Shown: positions 33,141 through 43,999 of the stretch, piece after piece
How positions within the stretch are numbered: the first letter of the stretch is position 1
Layout of the letters: each line of letters starts with the position of its first letter
NCBI GenBank assembly: GCA_037954665.1
Contig: JBBMOL010000038.1
Coordinates: 1,674,001-1,738,000, forward strand
Reading direction: 5' to 3'
Origin: Laguncularia racemosa
Lineage: Eukaryota > Streptophyta > Magnoliopsida > Myrtales > Combretaceae
Length of the DNA: 64,000 bases
Translations under genes and position numbers: made by a program
The notes under the pieces: generated by a model
What the model was told of the DNA's origin: nothing
Database searches by the model: none
The model's input: the letters and a program-made list of their open reading frames with translations, nothing else

Positions 33141-34680
33141 TGATCACTCGTGAAATGTATAAGTGAAACTGCTAACAAGTATACTAGGTCGCAATCAAGT
33201 AATATATGATGAGTAGAGTATCATTCCCTCGAAGACTAAAAAGATTACCAAACCTATAATAACTTATACTGATATTTAGGTAATTCAAATAGGAATTTTT
33301 TTTATATATTTAACTAAAGAGATTAAATTAAGTTCTATGCTAATGAGAATTATAAGATTCTTATAAATACTTCTAATTGAACAGTAGGAATTTAGAATTC
33401 ACCCTAGTCATGCTAATCAAACTACCGTTAAGTTATTGAAATCAACTTATATGTGGTTATTCACGTGAGTTCAATATTTTAAACCTTAAATCAATTAGTC
33501 CACTTTCGTATCTTTAATTAACAGGGGATTCTAATATACTCTCATACATTTTTTAATGCTATGATCGCCTTATGCCCTTAATACAATTATCCCTAATCTC
33601 TTAGTGAATAATTAATTAGAACATAGCTTTAATCTCTATATGAACCCTAATTAAACCAATTAACGCCGCTTTCGCATTGTCTCATTAGTCTAATTAAGAA
33701 TCCCTAACAAATCCTATCTCCACTTTCGTATTGACTGGATTTCTAACAATCTAATCTTATCACAATTAAATTGAAATTATAGAAATTCACAACATGAATA
33801 TTCCACATATATATCAATCTCATAACAAAACTACACTGATCATTTTAGCAAACTAGGGCTTCATCCACTATTCCCACAAATGAAATTAGCCAGCCATACA
33901 ATAGATAACAACAAGACAAAATTCAATGAAAAATGTTAAAGAATCCATTGAAGACATAAAAAAAAATTCACAGAAATGCAAAATATGATTAGGATAAGAA
34001 GTCACCAATATGTAGCAAATTTGGAAATAAGATTCTAGAAAAACTCTTCAGAGATTTCTGACTTGATCTCAATTGATGGAAGTCCAAGTGAATTCAATCT
34101 TCAATTCCCTTAAAAAACTAAAATTTCTCAAAACAAAGTTCTAAAAGTCTAAAGTCTACTCTCCTCCCTCAAGTCCTTTTTTTTTTTTCTTTCCCCTACT
34201 TTTATGCTCTGCAGAAACGTACAAAGTGCACAAGAATATGAAAAGTCGGCAGTCCACCACATGAGGCACGGCCATGTGTAATGTGGTGGTTACTGCCACC
34301 ACATAAACCATGGCCGTGGGATAACTCCATAAGCGTCTCGGCAATTTCTTCTTTCGTTCTTCTTTTAGGCACGGCCGTGTCTTAGGGGGTAAACACACCC
34401 ACCACATGAAGCACGGCCGTGGGCTATCCCCTTAAGCCTCTCGTCCTTTATTTGTCTTTAATAATTGTGGAAAGGAAAAACACTACATAAGGCACGGCCG
34501 TGTCTCATCTCTTGCTTGTGATTTCTTCATGTTTTGCATCATGTACATCTTCAAGTCCATTAATCCCTAAGATATTAACATAAATGCAATTTAAGTATCT
34601 TTTTATTGGAAATTTCTAATATTTGACAATAATATATATACCAATCACAAGATACAACATGATAAAATATGCCTTTATCA
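33141..34680 (-). repeat. Athila-like 3' LTR
   Basis: On the minus strand it starts TGATAAAGGCATATTTTATC and ends CGAGTGATCA. It contains three exact CACGGCCGTG palindromes (34370-34379, 34412-34421, 34493-34502) and two one-base variants (34267, 34311) in U3. It is preceded on the minus strand by GAGGACAAGCAGAAG and TATGGGGGAGT (34719-34681), the Athila/Tat-type polypurine tract. Confidence 0.92.
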
Positions 34681-36240
34681 ACTCCCCCATACTTAAACTT
34701 CTGCTTGTCCTCAAGCAATTAATAAATTGTCAAATGAAAATACAAAATTTTCTTTCCGCATAATTGATTTGAAAAGATGGTGCCTACCACTCTAACTAAC
34801 TGAAAACATATAACTGGTATACTTAGAAAAAATTGAGTAGTTAATCTGGTAAGACTAACTTTTATTCCTAATGTTTAACTACCGAACTCCTATTTCAAAA
34901 GATAAATTCTCAGTCCAATAAAGCAAAACACTCATTTAAACTTCAAAAGCAATTAGCAAGTATAAAATCTCTTTAATTACTTATCTAAATAAGATAACAC
35001 AAAGTTAAAGCATATGGTATCCACTCTTCCCCTAGATTTTTTTTCCTTTTTATAATAGTCTTATTTCATTCTTTATTCTTTTTTTTTTTTTCAGATTGAC
35101 AGTGGAGTCTGACTTCACTCTTCTGAGGGACTAAAGCCTGCCCATATCAACTAGCTTTTATTAATATATTAAAATTTTGCCTTTCCGCCCTTCACGTTAT
35201 TGTGAGTTCATTGAGTCGGCACATCCCGGGCTCATCACCCAAGTGACCAGGTTTTAAAGGGACCCCTACGAACTCTTCCTCACACTAACATTTAAGTTAG
35301 GATACTCTTAACTCACTTACCTGAGTCATTGGAATAAAGGCTCTAAATATTTTTTTTTTTTAGGACTATTTTTATAAGGAATCACCAAGTAAAAAGTTTC
35401 CTCTACCTCTTTTTCTAAGAGTTAAAATATTCTCAAAGCACTTCAAAAAACAAAATACAAGCTTAATTCACTAGAAGTAAACTTGCTTGTTTTGCACTAA
35501 AGGACTCGACCTACTTCCGAACTTTAAATTCAAGAGTCTAAACAAAAGGTCAAATTTTTCCTTAAAGATTCCACTACTAAATTTAAACTAAGTAAACCAA
35601 TTACAACAGCTAATGAGTAAGGCACCAAATCAAATCAATTAGATAAAAGAAAATTTATACCACATTTCCAGATCATATTAGACTTTTCCAATACAACAGT
35701 TCAAGATAATGGTGATGTTCCACACAAATTAACATCAACAAACATCAAAATTATCATAAATAATGGCCTATTTTATTTTTCCTTCCCCCACACTTAATTC
35801 AGACAATGTCCCTATTATCTTTCCTAATTGCAAAAGAAAATTGATTAAACCATAAAAGTACTTTGGGAATAACGAAACTTCCCTGAGATGAAAGTGGAGC
35901 AAAGTCTCTAGAATATTTCATCATGAAAGTGCCATTGCTTTTCCATATGAACTGCACATTTTTCCTTTAGTTCCTGAAGTTAGAACAAAAAAAAAAACAC
36001 AAAGAGACAAAATAGATCAAGAATATTCACACACATTTTTTTTTTTCACACACGCCCGTGGTGTAAGGGGTGAGTCAATCCGTAATTTGCACATTACCGT
36101 GGCACGGCCGTATGACATGTGGTGGATTTAGGGCCACCACACGAACCACGGCTATATCTCATCCCCCTAAAATCCTCAGCCGATTTTTTTTTTTTTTGTA
36201 ATGAAATTAAAACACTAGTATATATACTTATTGAGCATGG
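34681..36240 (-). other. Long 3' untranslated segment of the Athila-like element with two PPT-like motifs
   Basis: There is no coding sequence here. The terminal PPT TATGGGGGAGT is adjacent to the LTR. A second motif, AATTAAGTGTGGGGGAAGG preceded by GGGACATTGTCTG, lies about 1.1 kb upstream (complement of 35781-35820). It has the usual Tat/Athila form of pol 3' flank. A CACGGCCGTA motif occurs at 36112. Confidence 0.6.
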
Positions 36241-36320
36241 GCTGCCTCCCATGAAGCGCTTGTTTTATAGTCATCAGCCTGACTATCAGGATTAGCTTAC
36301 AACAAGGAGTTTCAACAACT
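36241..36320 (-). pseudogene. Remnant of the Athila pol C-terminus
   Basis: The minus strand reads ALHGRQPML with the nucleotide context AAGCGCTTCATGGGAGGCAG. This is the conserved end of the integrase reading frame in Athila/Tat elements. It shows that the missing RT-integrase was deleted internally and not lost from an end. Confidence 0.6.
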
Positions 36321-36498
36321 CCTCCAACACCATCTTTTTCAGATTAGGATTCCAAGCTTCCTTCCATGGTATGGTGCCCTTCTTTTCAGCTTCCACCAAT
36401 GTTTTGTAGGTGGATATCAATAAACTTACTTGCTAGATGTCTGCTCTTGACCATCCCAAGATTTCCCTGTGTTCATCCAACTGGCCTTGAATTTGCCG

Positions 36499-37745
36499 CT
36501 ATAATTCTCTTGTCATAGGCGCTGGATTAATGTGAGGCCATGGACTTCCTAAATTCAGACACTCATAATCAAACAATTGATTACAAAAGACATTAGGTTC
36601 AAGTGTCTGCATGGGCATTAGTGTCGACACTGGTGGCTTCTCATAGTGGTCTGTCTTCTCAAAAGCAACAACATTTTCAGTCTGGGGTACTTGCTCACAG
36701 CCTTTGTTTTCTTGCTCATCCCCATCCCCCCAATCATCTATCTCATTCAAAACAGCTTCAAGAGTGGTTTGCCCTATATCTTCCTCCACATCATTGTTAG
36801 TAATTTCACCCTCAGCAGATATATCGGAATACCTTGCTTTCTCATTAGACAAAAACACAGGATCATACATATCAAATGTTACCTGGTCATCTAGTGCTCT
36901 AAGGGTGAGCTTACCTTATCCTACATCAATTAGAGCTTGACTTGTAGCTAGGAATGGTCTACCCAGAATGAGTGGAATGTCATCATCTTCTTCCACATCC
37001 AGTATGACAAAATCTACTGGAAATATGAATTTATCGACCTTGACTAAGACATCCTCCACTGTACCTTTGGAAAACCATAAGCTCTTATCAGCTAGCTACA
37101 CAGTGATTGGTCTCCTCTTGCACTTTTGTGGCTCTATTCCGAGCTTCCTAAAAACTAAAAGTGGCGTTAAATTAATACTTGCACCAGAATCAATCAAAAC
37201 ATTCTCAAAATCAATATTACCAATGGTGCAAGGGATACTGAAACTTCCCTGATCTTTCAACTTTCTAGGTAGCTGAGCAGATTTCTTCTCTATGATAGCT
37301 GAACTCTCGCCAAGAAGCATTACTTTCTCAACACTCTCCATGGATCTTTTGTTATAGAGCAGCTCTTTCATGAATTTAGCATAGGATGGAATTTGCTTCA
37401 AGGCCTCTAAGAGAGGTATATTGATTTGAAGCCCTTTAAATATGTCACAAAACCTGGCAAACTGGGCTTCCAACTCCCTTTGCTTGAGTCTTCCTGGGAA
37501 AGGGATAGGTGGAACATAAGGCTGCAACGCTGGTGCTTTGGATGTGAGTTCCTCCTCCTTCTATTTACCTTTCTCAGGATCTTTCTCTTGAATTTTCACC
37601 GGCCTTTCAGCTTTCTTCACTTCCTTACCACTCCTTAGCATGATGGCATTGACATGATGGGTGTTCTCCTCAGTTTTGCTAGGCAAAGATCCTGAGGGTC
37701 TAGTACTTAGCTGCTGTGCAATTTGACCGAGCTGACCCTCCAAGT
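36499..37745 (-). pseudogene. Athila protease region, frame continuous with gag except for a few stops
   Basis: VPPIPFPGRLKQRELEAQFARF (37510-37445, here in two runs VPPIPFPGRLK and QRELEAQFARF), then VLIDSGASINLTPLLVF near 37205-37150, the aspartic protease active site D-S-G, and IPLILGRPFLATSQ near 36980-36940. A low-complexity acidic tail ends at 36499. Three stops interrupt it, at about 37560, 37095 and 36916, two of them TAG. Related elements continue into RT here; this one does not. Confidence 0.85.
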
Positions 37746-37758
37746 TTCTGATAGAAGC

Positions 37759-38874
37759 TTATTGGTTTTGCAGGAGGGTGTTAGTCTTTTGCATGTAGCT
37801 CCTCATGAGCTCTTCCATCTGAGTGGGTTGCTGTTGAGAATTGGCATTCTGAGCAAAGGTTTGTCTGGGAAATCCAGGGGGTGGGTTAAGTGCTTGATTC
37901 TCATTCCTCCATGAGAAGTTTGGATGATTTCGCCAGCCCAGATTGTAAGTGTTGGAATAAGGCCCTTGATTAGCTCTTTGAAAATTGTTGGCATAGTTGA
38001 CTTGCTCTCTATTGGATGATGCTGGAAAGTTTCCCAATGGACATTCCAAAGAGGGGTGTGGTCCTGAACACAAGTCACAACTAGCAAGCAAGTTAGCATT
38101 AACTGATTGAGAAGAAGAAAGTTTGCTTACCTGAGTAGTGAGAGCTGCCAACTGAGTTGAAATAGAATTGATATCACTAACTGATGCAACTCTTGATTTC
38201 CCTCTCTCATGTTGCCAATTATGTGCACTGGATGCCATTTCTTCAATTAAAGCACTAGCTTCAGTGTATGTTTTACTCATCAATGCACCTCCAGCTGCAG
38301 CATCTACCAACGACCTCAAAGTGTCATCCAAATTAAGATAAAATACTTCAATCAGGAGATTATTAGGTAGGCCACAGTGTGGACACTTCCGGATTGTTTC
38401 CTTAAATCGTTCCCATGCCTCATATAATGATTCACCACTGAACTTGGAAAAGTTGGTGATATCATTTCTTAATTTGGCAGTATGTGATGGTGGGAAAAAT
38501 CTTCTAAGAAATATTGATTGAAGTTCAGCCCATGTGGTAACAGAATCTTGGGGTAAGGAATTATACCAAGCTCTTGCCTTATCCTTCAATGAGAAAGGAA
38601 AAAGTTGTAGTCTTATGGCATCATCAGAAACACCATTCATCTTTATCAAGTTAGAATACTGAAGGAATCCTGCTATGTGCCCATCAGGGCTCTCATGTGT
38701 ATATCCACCAAACTGATTGGATTGCACCATCTGTATAAGTGTCGGCTTCAGCTCAAAAGTGTTAGCCTGAACAGCTGGCCTTCTAATTGGTGGTCCTTGA
38801 ATAGTTGCGACTGAAAAATCGCGAAGTGCTCGTTGGGCAGCTTGAATAGGAAGATTTTTATTGTCATCTGCCAT
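37759..38874 (-). CDS. Athila-type gag, 371 codons open
   Basis: Starts MADDNKNLPIQAAQRALRDF. The retrotransposon gag domain covers about residues 45-215: FELKPTLIQMVQSNQFGG, SDDAIRLQLFPFSLKDKARAWY, FLRRFFPPSHTAKLRNDI and LYEAWERFKETIRKCPHCG. A zinc knuckle CDLCSGPHPSLEC is at about residues 268-280. A Gln/Asn-rich C-terminus follows. In this lineage gag and protease share one frame; here a TAA at 37756-37758 ends gag. The capsid part itself is uninterrupted, so this copy could still make a particle-forming protein. Confidence 0.9.
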   Translation of the reverse strand: MADDNKNLPIQAAQRALRDFSVATIQGPPIRRPAVQANTFELKPTLIQMVQSNQFGGYTHESPDGHIAGFLQYSNLIKMNGVSDDAIRLQLFPFSLKDKARAWYNSLPQDSVTTWAELQSIFLRRFFPPSHTAKLRNDITNFSKFSGESLYEAWERFKETIRKCPHCGLPNNLLIEVFYLNLDDTLRSLVDAAAGGALMSKTYTEASALIEEMASSAHNWQHERGKSRVASVSDINSISTQLAALTTQVSKLSSSQSVNANLLASCDLCSGPHPSLECPLGNFPASSNREQVNYANNFQRANQGPYSNTYNLGWRNHPNFSWRNENQALNPPPGFPRQTFAQNANSQQQPTQMEELMRSYMQKTNTLLQNQ

Positions 38875-39077
38875 GATTTCCTTTTGATTCTCTCCTCTCT
38901 ATCTATTCTCTCTTCTCAAACGATGTATAGTACGCTCTATCTCAGGATCTAGGGGCAGAAGTTCAAGATTCCTACTCCTTTGCATGCGCAGAAAAGACAA
39001 AAAAGTAAAGACACACTATCAACAAAATAAAATGGACCTAAATTACCAACAAAGCTACAAAGTCTAATATCTTATAC

Positions 39078-39095
39078 TCCCCGGCAACGGCGCCA
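39078..39095 (-). other. Primer binding site matching tRNA-Asp
   Basis: The plus strand TCCCCGGCAACGGCGCCA equals the 3' end of plant tRNA-Asp including CCA, i.e. the minus strand is the exact 18-base PBS. It begins 6 bases after the LTR end. tRNA-Asp priming is known for Athila elements. Confidence 0.92.
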
Positions 39096-39101
39096 AAGAC
39101 T

Positions 39102-40634
39102 TCATCACTTGTGAAATGTATATGTGAAACCGCTAGCAAGTATACTAGGTCGCAATCAAGTAATATATGATGAGTAGAGTATCGTTCCCTCGAGGACTAA
39201 AAAGATTACCAAACCTATAATAACTTATACTGATATTTAGGTAATTCAAACAAGAATTTTTTTTTTTATATATTTAACTAAAGAGATTAAATTAAGTTCT
39301 ATGCTAATGAGAATTGCAAGATTCTTATAAATACTTCTAATTGAACAGTAGGAATTTAGAATTCACCCTAGTCATGCTAATCAAACTACCGTTAAGTTAT
39401 TGAAATCAACTTATATGTGGTTATTCACGTGAGTTCAATATTTTAAACCTCAAATCAATTAGTCCACTTTCGTATCTCTAATTAACAGGGGATTCTAATA
39501 TACTCTCATACATTTTTCAATGCTATGATCGCCTTATGCCCTTAATACAATTATCCCTAATCTCTTAGTGAATAATTAATTAGAACATAGCTTTAATCTC
39601 TATATGAACCCTAATTAAACCAATTAACGCCGCTTTCGCATTGTCTCATTAGTCTAATTAAGAATCCCTAACAAATGCTATCTCCACTTTCGTATTAACT
39701 GGATTTCTAACAATCTAATCTTATCACAATTAAATTGAAATTATAGAAATTCACAACATGAATATTCCACATATATATCAATCTCATAACAAAACTACAC
39801 TGATCATTTTAGCAAACTAGGGCTTCATCCACTATTCCCACAAATGAAATTAGCCAGCCATACAATAGATAACAACAAGACAAAAGAAAATCATGAAAAA
39901 ATGTTAAAGAATCAATTGAAGACATAAAAACAAATCACAAAATGCAAAATATGAATTAGATAAGAAGTCACCAAATTGTAGCAAATTTGGAATAAATTCA
40001 GAAAACTCTCAAGATTTCGACTATCTCAATTGATGAGTCCAAATGAATTCAATCTTCAATTCCCTAAAAACTAAAATTTCTCAAAACAAAGTTCTAAAAG
40101 TCTAAAGTCTACTCTCCTCCCTCAGGTCCTTTTTTTTTTTTTCTTTCCCCTACTTTTATGCTCTGCAGAAACGTACAAAGTGCACAAGAATATGAAAAGT
40201 CGGCAGTCCACCACATGAGGCACAACCATGTGTAATGTGGTGGTTACTGCCACCACATAAACCACGACCGTGGGATTACTCCATAAGCGTCTCGACATTT
40301 TCTTCTTTCGTTCTTCTTTTAGGCACGGCCGTGTCTTAGGGGGTAAACACACCCACCACATGAAGCACAACCGTGGGCTATCCCCTTAAGCCTCTCATCC
40401 TTTATTTTTCTTTAATAATTGTGAAAAGGAAAAACTCTATATAAGGCACGGCCGTGTCTCATCTCTTACTTGTGATTTCTTCATGTTTTGCTTGATGTAC
40501 ATCTTCAAGTCCATTAATCCCTAAGATATTAACATAAATGCAATTTAAGTATCTTTTTATTGGAAATTTCTAATAATTGACAATAATATATATACCAATC
40601 ACAAGATACAACATGATAAAATATGCCTTTATCA
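39102..40634 (-). repeat. Athila-like 5' LTR
   Basis: Same sequence as 33141-34680 except for few substitutions and a cluster of about ten single-base gaps between 39890 and 40075. It carries two exact CACGGCCGTG sites (40324-40333 and 40447-40456), and three positions where the other LTR has CG and this one has CA or TG-type changes (40222, 40264, 40369). Confidence 0.92.
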
Positions 40635-40639
40635 ATAGA

Positions 40640-42352
40640 AAACAAGGTGCGTGAAAGGGACATACGAGAATGGAGAATTGACGATCCAAGATTCGCAACT
40701 TGTGGAATTTGAAGTAAGTATACAAATCTTTTTAATTTAGATGCAATTATGTATTTTAGAGACTTAGTTAAGCTTAAGAATAAAGGGAATCAAGTATTAG
40801 AGAATTTAGAGTAAAAGAATTAGGGTTAATAGAGATTGTTGAGGGTAACACGACCTATCAACACGATTGTGTTTTGACTGTGTTAAAATGGAAAGGTGTA
40901 CCGAGAGTTACACGACCTCTTAACACGGTCGTGTTTAGACTATGTTGAGTTAACGGTAACATGACCTCCTAACATGGTTATGTTTAGACCGTATTGAATA
41001 AAGAAGAACATGACCTCCTAATACAGTTGTGTTCCAACCATATTGAAACTAAGTTTTACATTGATAGATACTCGACCCTGAACACAGTCGTGCTTCAGCC
41101 GTGTTGAGCAACACAGTTCCTAACATGACCATGTTGAATAAAGTATAACGTAATTATATATTCATTTAACTTCAAATTAAACTAATTTCTACATAACCTA
41201 GATAGCTAGTAAGGCTATAAAGAAATCAAGAAATAGGATTAAGAGAAATAGGAAAATGATATTGATCTTAAATTAAGTACTAAGAAAAACTTGTTGATTG
41301 AACAGATTTCAACTTAGCTTACATCCAAGATTGGGAAGTGCTTATGGCTAGGATTCAAGGTACACGTAGCTTGTATGCTATTTTGTGTTTGTTTAAGTTA
41401 GTATATGTGTTGAAATTGATTAAGTTGAACGATCGACTTAAGTGTTAAAGTGGTATGCTATACGTGTTTAGCTTGGCCTAAGGGCCTATAGTGGTAAATC
41501 CTTAGGGAGCACCCTAATAATCTTTGTGTGACATTGTTCCTAATGGAGTCGTACTTGGAAATGATCTAGGTTGAGTGTTGATTAAGTGGTTAAGTGGACA
41601 TGGGTATGGGGCCCGTAATGGTAGTTCCCATCACCAGGTTTAAGTGTACAGAGGTGTGGGGCCCGTAGTGGTAGTTCTCATCACCAAGTTTTAGGTTTAA
41701 GTGGGCATGGGTGTGGGGCTCGTAGTGGTAGTTCCCATCATTAGGTTTAAGGTTTAAATGTATATGGGTGTAGGGCTTATAGTGGCAGTTCCCATCACTA
41801 AGTCATGCTCCAATGTGTTAAGGGGGTCATGTGTACCCTGTTGTTTACTTATGGACATTAGTTATATTATGAAATGGTTGTCTATGCTTTAGTTCTACAT
41901 GATGTATGTGATACTTGTTTATGTTTGTTCATGCATATGTGTTTATGTTATATGTATTGGGCATTAGCTCACCCTTCGAGGAATCATTTTCAAATGTAGG
42001 TATTGAGGGAGATGAGAACCCCGAAAATAACTTGGGTTTGGGTGAACCACAAAGAAAAAAAGATGAAAATTACCATTACTATTATGGTGATTAGGTTTTG
42101 AGAGAATTATGTTATAGGATTGTGATAGACATTGTCTTTTGAAAATGCTATTTTTGGTGTTTAAAAACTTCCGCTACTTTAGATAATTGATATAGTTTAA
42201 GTTATAATTGGAATTTTAAGGATGTATAAAATGTTTTTATATAAGAGTTTATAGGCTAAAATGTATCAGAGTTGTTTTAGAGCCTTAACTTGTTCTTGTG
42301 AGATAAGGACACATGGCGGGCAGTAGCGTAGCACGGGTTTCGAGGCGTTATA
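40640..42352 (+). repeat. Tekay 5' LTR, right segment
   Basis: Continues the LTR after the Athila insertion: AAGGTGCGTGAAAGGGAC matches 52441-52458. It contains five degenerate copies of an ACACGACC..AACACGGTCGTGTTTAGAC module (40845-41115). It also has four copies of a 51-58-bp repeat with GGGCCCGTAGTGGTAGTTCC (41591-41812) and the conserved end CGGGTTTCGAGGCGTTATA. The terminal CA has become TA. Confidence 0.9.
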
Positions 42353-42359
42353 GCTTAGG

Positions 42360-42372
42360 TGGTATCAAAGCC
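42360..42372 (+). other. Tekay primer binding site, tRNA-iMet type
   Basis: TGGTATCAAAGCC lies 7 bases after the LTR end. It differs from the canonical TGGTATCAGAGCC by one transition. Confidence 0.85.
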
Positions 42373-42802
42373 TTAGGTTTATGATCTTTAGAGACTTAAG
42401 TTTAAATCTATAGATAATGGTTGACGATCCTTATGACCTAAGTTTTGATCTATATAGCATAGGTTATTGATCTTGAAGAACTTAGATAATGATCCTTAGA
42501 ACTAAGTGATGACCAGTAGACATAAGTTTTAAACAATAGAGCTTAAGATATGATCTTTAGAGGAGTTAAGCATTGGATCTGTAAGATAGTGAGACATGAA
42601 GAGAGTGGGTAAAATATCGAGCGTTTACTTAATTATGTAATTATTTTCTTGTATTATTACTTTACTTGTTTTCCTCTAACTGCTAAGCTATACATACAAG
42701 TAGACCCCTATGTAGTAGTATAAGTGTATATACTTACACATTATGAAACTAACCATGATTGATATTAACTCAGGTAGATCCAATTGTCTCTTTTTAAATA
42801 GA

Positions 42803-43935
42803 ATGCCTCTAAGAAGAATTACTAAATCAGGAACTAGAAGGGGTGTTAAGCGTGATAACCCTAATGGGGAGGAAACTTAAAACTCACAACCACAAGGGGA
42901 AAGAGGTCAAATTGCTGAAGAGATAGTTCAACTATTGTATACTGTGAACCACTTAGTGGGACTACTGACACAACAATACTAAGCACCTAATGTCCCATAG
43001 CAAAGGAATGCCAATGAACCCATAAGTTTTGATAGGTTCATAAGAGTGACTAAGGAATTTAACCCCATAATAGATGATCCAATTGAGGCTAAGGATTGGG
43101 TACATGGGATTGAGAAGACCTTTGCTACCATCCGGATACCAAAAGATATGAAGGTGAATTATGCCGCACTCATGCTAAAGGGAATTGTAGTGAAATGGTG
43201 GGCTTCAGTCTTTAGACTTGTAGGGTAGTGCATGAACTAGGTGGTATTTAAGGAGCTGTTTTATCAAAGATATTTCCTTAAAAAGTCTAATGATAGAATG
43301 GAGAATGATTACTACAACTGTAAATAGGAGAATCGAATGGTTGAAGAGTATCAGGTAGAGTTGAATTGCCTCATTCACTTCCTTCCGAAAAATGTATGCA
43401 ATGATGATAAATCCCGAGCCAGAAGGTTCTTGAGAGGATTGGAATTGGACCTACAACTTGCAATAGGGGCCTTTCAACTAAATACATATGCTAAAATGGT
43501 AGACAAAGCGAAGTGCCTTGAATAGAATAACAAAATCATAGAAGAATAGAAGAGCCATAGAGTAGCAATAGCTTTGGGGAAAAGACCTGCCTTTAGTGTA
43601 ATAGGGCAAAACAGGGGTAAAAGACATCATTTACTGCAAAGTAGAGCACCTAGAGCCATAGCCTCTCCTCTCTAGATCAAGCAAGTGTCTTTAGCACTCA
43701 CTGTAGTAGACACAAAGGATAAATGTCCTAGATGTTATGGACCTCATGAGTTAAGAGAGTGTAGATGGCCAGATGGGGCATGTTTCTTTTGTGGGAAGAC
43801 AGCGCACATTAGTAGACATTGCATTGAAAGATCAATTCCCTTAATCCTCTATCATGTGTGCAACTAGAAGAGACATAAGGCAGTCAACTATCCTTAAGGA
43901 CAAATTAGAAACCAAGCAAGGCTAGTTCAATAGGT
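42803..43935 (+). pseudogene. Tekay gag with two zinc knuckles
   Basis: MPLRRITKSGTRRG starts at 42803. The gag domain includes DPIEAKDWVHGIEKTF (43078-43125), MLKGIVVKWWASV (43170-43210), and VEEYQVELNCLIHF (43340-43380). Two knuckles follow: CPRCYGPHELREC (about 43727-43765) and CFFCGKTAHISRHC (about 43790-43830). At least ten in-frame stops occur; most replace an expected Gln (TAG for CAG). Confidence 0.85.
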
Positions 43936-43999
43936 AGCTAGACCTCCAGTGAGAAGATAGGGAGGTAGACTATAGGCAGGAGGTCCTAGACAAAGAGTT

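Larger units (their letters stand above)
33141..40634 (-). mobile_element. Athila/Tat-type Ty3/gypsy element lacking RT-RNase H-integrase, TSD ATAGA
   Basis: Two nearly identical 1.53-kb LTRs (39102-40634 as 5', 33141-34680 as 3') flank a PBS matching tRNA-Asp over 18 bases, a gag-protease frame (38874-36499) and a pol C-terminal remnant, plus a long 3' untranslated segment. ATAGA at 33136-33140 and 40635-40639 is a perfect TSD. No RT, RNase H or integrase motif occurs between protease (about 36880) and the GRQPM remnant (about 36250). The near-identity of the LTRs and the few stops make it the youngest large insertion in the window, so it was probably mobilised in trans. Confidence 0.93.

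Noticed and set aside
36603..36940. Plus-strand open frames opposite the Athila protease region, and others at 37426-37914
   Set aside because: They are antisense shadows of the minus-strand gag-protease frame, which has clear domain motifs.
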